Below, in pieces: positions 13,966-14,979 of a DNA stretch of 14,979 nucleotides; position 1 is the stretch's first letter; every line of letters begins with the position of its first letter. Made by a program: the position numbers and the translations under genes. The stretch is from JAAZBI01 sp964461005. GTDB taxonomy: Bacteria; Bacillota_I; Bacilli_A; RF39; UBA660. The notes under the pieces are model-generated. The model was not told the origin of the DNA and did not search any database. It saw only the letters and a program-made list of their open reading frames with translations. The stretch is taken from positions 1-14,979 of the forward strand of contig CAYWQQ010000014.1 of NCBI GenBank assembly GCA_964461005.1. The letters are read 5' to 3'.

Positions 13966-14373
13966 ATGGGATTCAATTTAAAAAAAATTTTTAATCATAG
14001 TGATGAAGATTTAATACCTTCTGACGATGAACATTATAATTTATCTTTAGAAGAAGCTATGAAAGATGGTGGCGAAGGTTCAAAACTAATTTTATTAGAG
14101 CCACGTGCATATTCTGAATCACAACAAATAGCAGATCACTTAAAAAATAGACATACAGTAGTTGTAAATCTAAAAAGAGTAACTACTGATCAAGCTAAAA
14201 GAATTGTTGACTTTTTAAGTGGTACAGTTTATGCTATTGGTGGTGAGTTACAAAAGATCGGTGGGGGGATTTTTTTATGTACTCCAAAGAATATTTCTGT
14301 TCAAGGAAAAATGTCAGATAATGAAGATAAAGAAAAACTTCATGATAATAGTGATATAGAATTAGATTTTTAA
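13966..14373 (+). CDS. sepF: cell division protein SepF
   Basis: This 135-residue FtsZ-binding membrane anchor bundles FtsZ filaments at the septum. The short amphipathic N-terminus (MGFNLKKIFN) fits membrane attachment. An acidic linker (about 13-40) leads to the SepF domain (about 40-113): KLILLEPRAYSESQQIADHL, VVVNLKRV, AKRIVDFLSGTVYAIGGELQ, GGGIFLCTP. An acidic tail follows. GGAGG lies at 13954-13958. It precedes divIVA by 27 bases; the ylmG and ylmH genes usually found between them are absent. Confidence 0.95.
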   Translation: MGFNLKKIFNHSDEDLIPSDDEHYNLSLEEAMKDGGEGSKLILLEPRAYSESQQIADHLKNRHTVVVNLKRVTTDQAKRIVDFLSGTVYAIGGELQKIGGGIFLCTPKNISVQGKMSDNEDKEKLHDNSDIELDF

Positions 14374-14400
14374 TAAATAAATGACATCAGAGGTGATATG

Positions 14401-14853
14401 ATGGAAAAATTTAGTATGAAAGTCCATGGTTATGATCCTAAAGAGGTTAATGCTTTTTTAGATGATGTTATTATTCAATTCGATAAAATGATTAAAGAAT
14501 TAAAAAATAGTCGTGAGAAAATAACTGATATTGAAAAAGAAAAAGAAATATTAACTGAACAAATTAATCGTTATCGTGCTTTAGAATTAACTATGAATAA
14601 GACCATTTCAGCTGCTCAAGATAGTGGTGAACAAATCAGAAGAATCGCTAAGCAAGAGAGTGAAATGATTGTTTCTGATGCCAGAAATAATGCTAATCGT
14701 ATTGTTGGAGATGCTTTATTAAGAGCTGAAAAAGCTGAATATGAAGCTATGAAATTACAAAGGAATGTTAGTTTATTTAAAAAGAAATTACGAAATATCA
14801 TCGAAGCTCAATTAGAAATGGTTGATGATATAGAACAAATTGATTTAAATTAA
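14401..14853 (+). CDS. divIVA: DivIVA-like coiled-coil cell division protein
   Basis: This 150-residue protein has the DivIVA N-terminal signature GYDPKEVNAFLDDVI (10-24), followed by about 110 residues of heptad-rich, highly charged coiled coil. It should localise to septum or poles and recruit partners. GAGGTG (14390-14395) favours ATG 14401 (5 bases) over the adjacent ATG 14398 (2 bases). The other GGTG-type sites in this window also use 5-6 bases. The segment before GYD is short (MEKFSMKVH). Compared with B. subtilis DivIVA, the residues aligned with membrane-inserting Phe17-Arg18 are Val8-His9. No in-frame ATG, GTG or TTG lies further upstream before a stop, so the missing N-terminal residues are not a start-site error. 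GpsB is the alternative relative, but the length favours DivIVA. Confidence 0.88.
   Translation: MEKFSMKVHGYDPKEVNAFLDDVIIQFDKMIKELKNSREKITDIEKEKEILTEQINRYRALELTMNKTISAAQDSGEQIRRIAKQESEMIVSDARNNANRIVGDALLRAEKAEYEAMKLQRNVSLFKKKLRNIIEAQLEMVDDIEQIDLN
14822..14850 (+). promoter_or_regulatory. possible promoter of the T-box/ileS transcript
   Basis: TTGATG (14822-14827) and TTAAAT (14845-14850) are 17 bases apart inside the divIVA 3' end. A transcript starting near 14857 would begin just before the conserved T-box 5' end. The -10 match is only moderate; cotranscription with divIVA is the alternative. Confidence 0.35.
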
Positions 14854-14859
14854 AACAGA

Positions 14860-14979
14860 AGATAGAGACGATATTTAATGATTTTATTAGAGATATGAGT
14901 GGTTGGTGAAAACTCATTAAAAGATTTAAATATAGATCACTCTTGATGTTATATTCTGAACAAAGTAGGAATATCCGCT
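14860..14979 (+). promoter_or_regulatory. T-box leader, Ile specifier, start only (predicts ileS downstream)
   Basis: Stem I of a T-box riboswitch is recognisable from its conserved blocks: AGAGAT (14890-14895), GGTTGGTGA (14901-14909), the specifier region GATCACTCTTGATG, and CTGAACAAAGTAGG (14957-14970). The specifier codon read from this alignment is ATC (14936-14938), an isoleucine codon, so the leader should sense uncharged tRNA-Ile. ileS follows divIVA in many Firmicutes, which agrees. The antiterminator, with its conserved TGG-containing bulge, and the terminator lie beyond the window. Confidence 0.85.

Noticed and set aside
1..14979. CRISPR arrays, tRNA or rRNA genes, insertion sequences, toxin-antitoxin or phage-defence genes
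   Set aside because: I looked on both strands. No regularly spaced repeats, RNA gene signatures, transposase motifs or terminal repeats were seen, and all gaps are short and explained by promoters, terminators or the T-box.

Overview
The window is AT-rich DNA from a low-GC, walled Firmicute. All coding regions read well with the standard bacterial code: Trp is TGG throughout and TGA is used as a stop, for example at the 3' ends of the C39 transporter, cdd and era. Gene content and order (rpsU, yqeY, ybeY-dgkA-cdd-era-recO-glyS, sepF-divIVA, an ileS T-box) point to Bacilli in the broad sense. The strong AT bias, single-chain GlyRS and compact layout fit an uncultured gut Erysipelotrichia/RF39-like lineage close to the Mollicutes. 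That placement is inference; no marker here fixes it.

Region 1 (1-3449) is a surface-protein secretion locus. Two divergent genes encode small secreted proteins that share an N-terminal hydrophobic signal and a GY..LS.....GT motif. One is cut by the window edge on the minus strand; the other is at 661-1173. Downstream of the latter, across an intrinsic terminator, lie a SipW/ER-type signal peptidase carrying an unusual N-terminal multi-membrane domain, and a DUF5305 membrane protein. The layout resembles a TasA/camelysin-type system: export substrate, dedicated peptidase, membrane partner.

Region 2 (3537-5928) is a compact bacteriocin-type operon. A C39 peptidase-ABC exporter is followed, with an ATGA overlap, by two small double-glycine peptides that are too short for routine ORF calling. 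Their leaders are almost identical and their mature parts unrelated. Both mature peptides are cationic and carry GxxxG and one Cys. No immunity gene, accessory protein or modification enzyme is visible. This is the strongest candidate for an undescribed system.

Region 3 (5965-8996) holds uvsE (UV damage endonuclease), then a strong promoter driving rpsU-murE-yqeY, closed by a perfect 19-bp inverted repeat. Region 4 (9008-13920) is a tight operon: vanZ-like, ybeY, dgkA, cdd, era, recO, then glyS with its own promoter. VanZ sits where phoH/pgpH usually precede ybeY, and murE is inserted between rpsU and yqeY. Region 5 (13931-14979) is sepF, divIVA and the start of a T-box leader with an AUC (Ile) specifier. 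The T-box predicts ileS just beyond the edge. Regions 3-5 are core wall synthesis, translation, repair and division genes; regions 1-2 are the accessory part.
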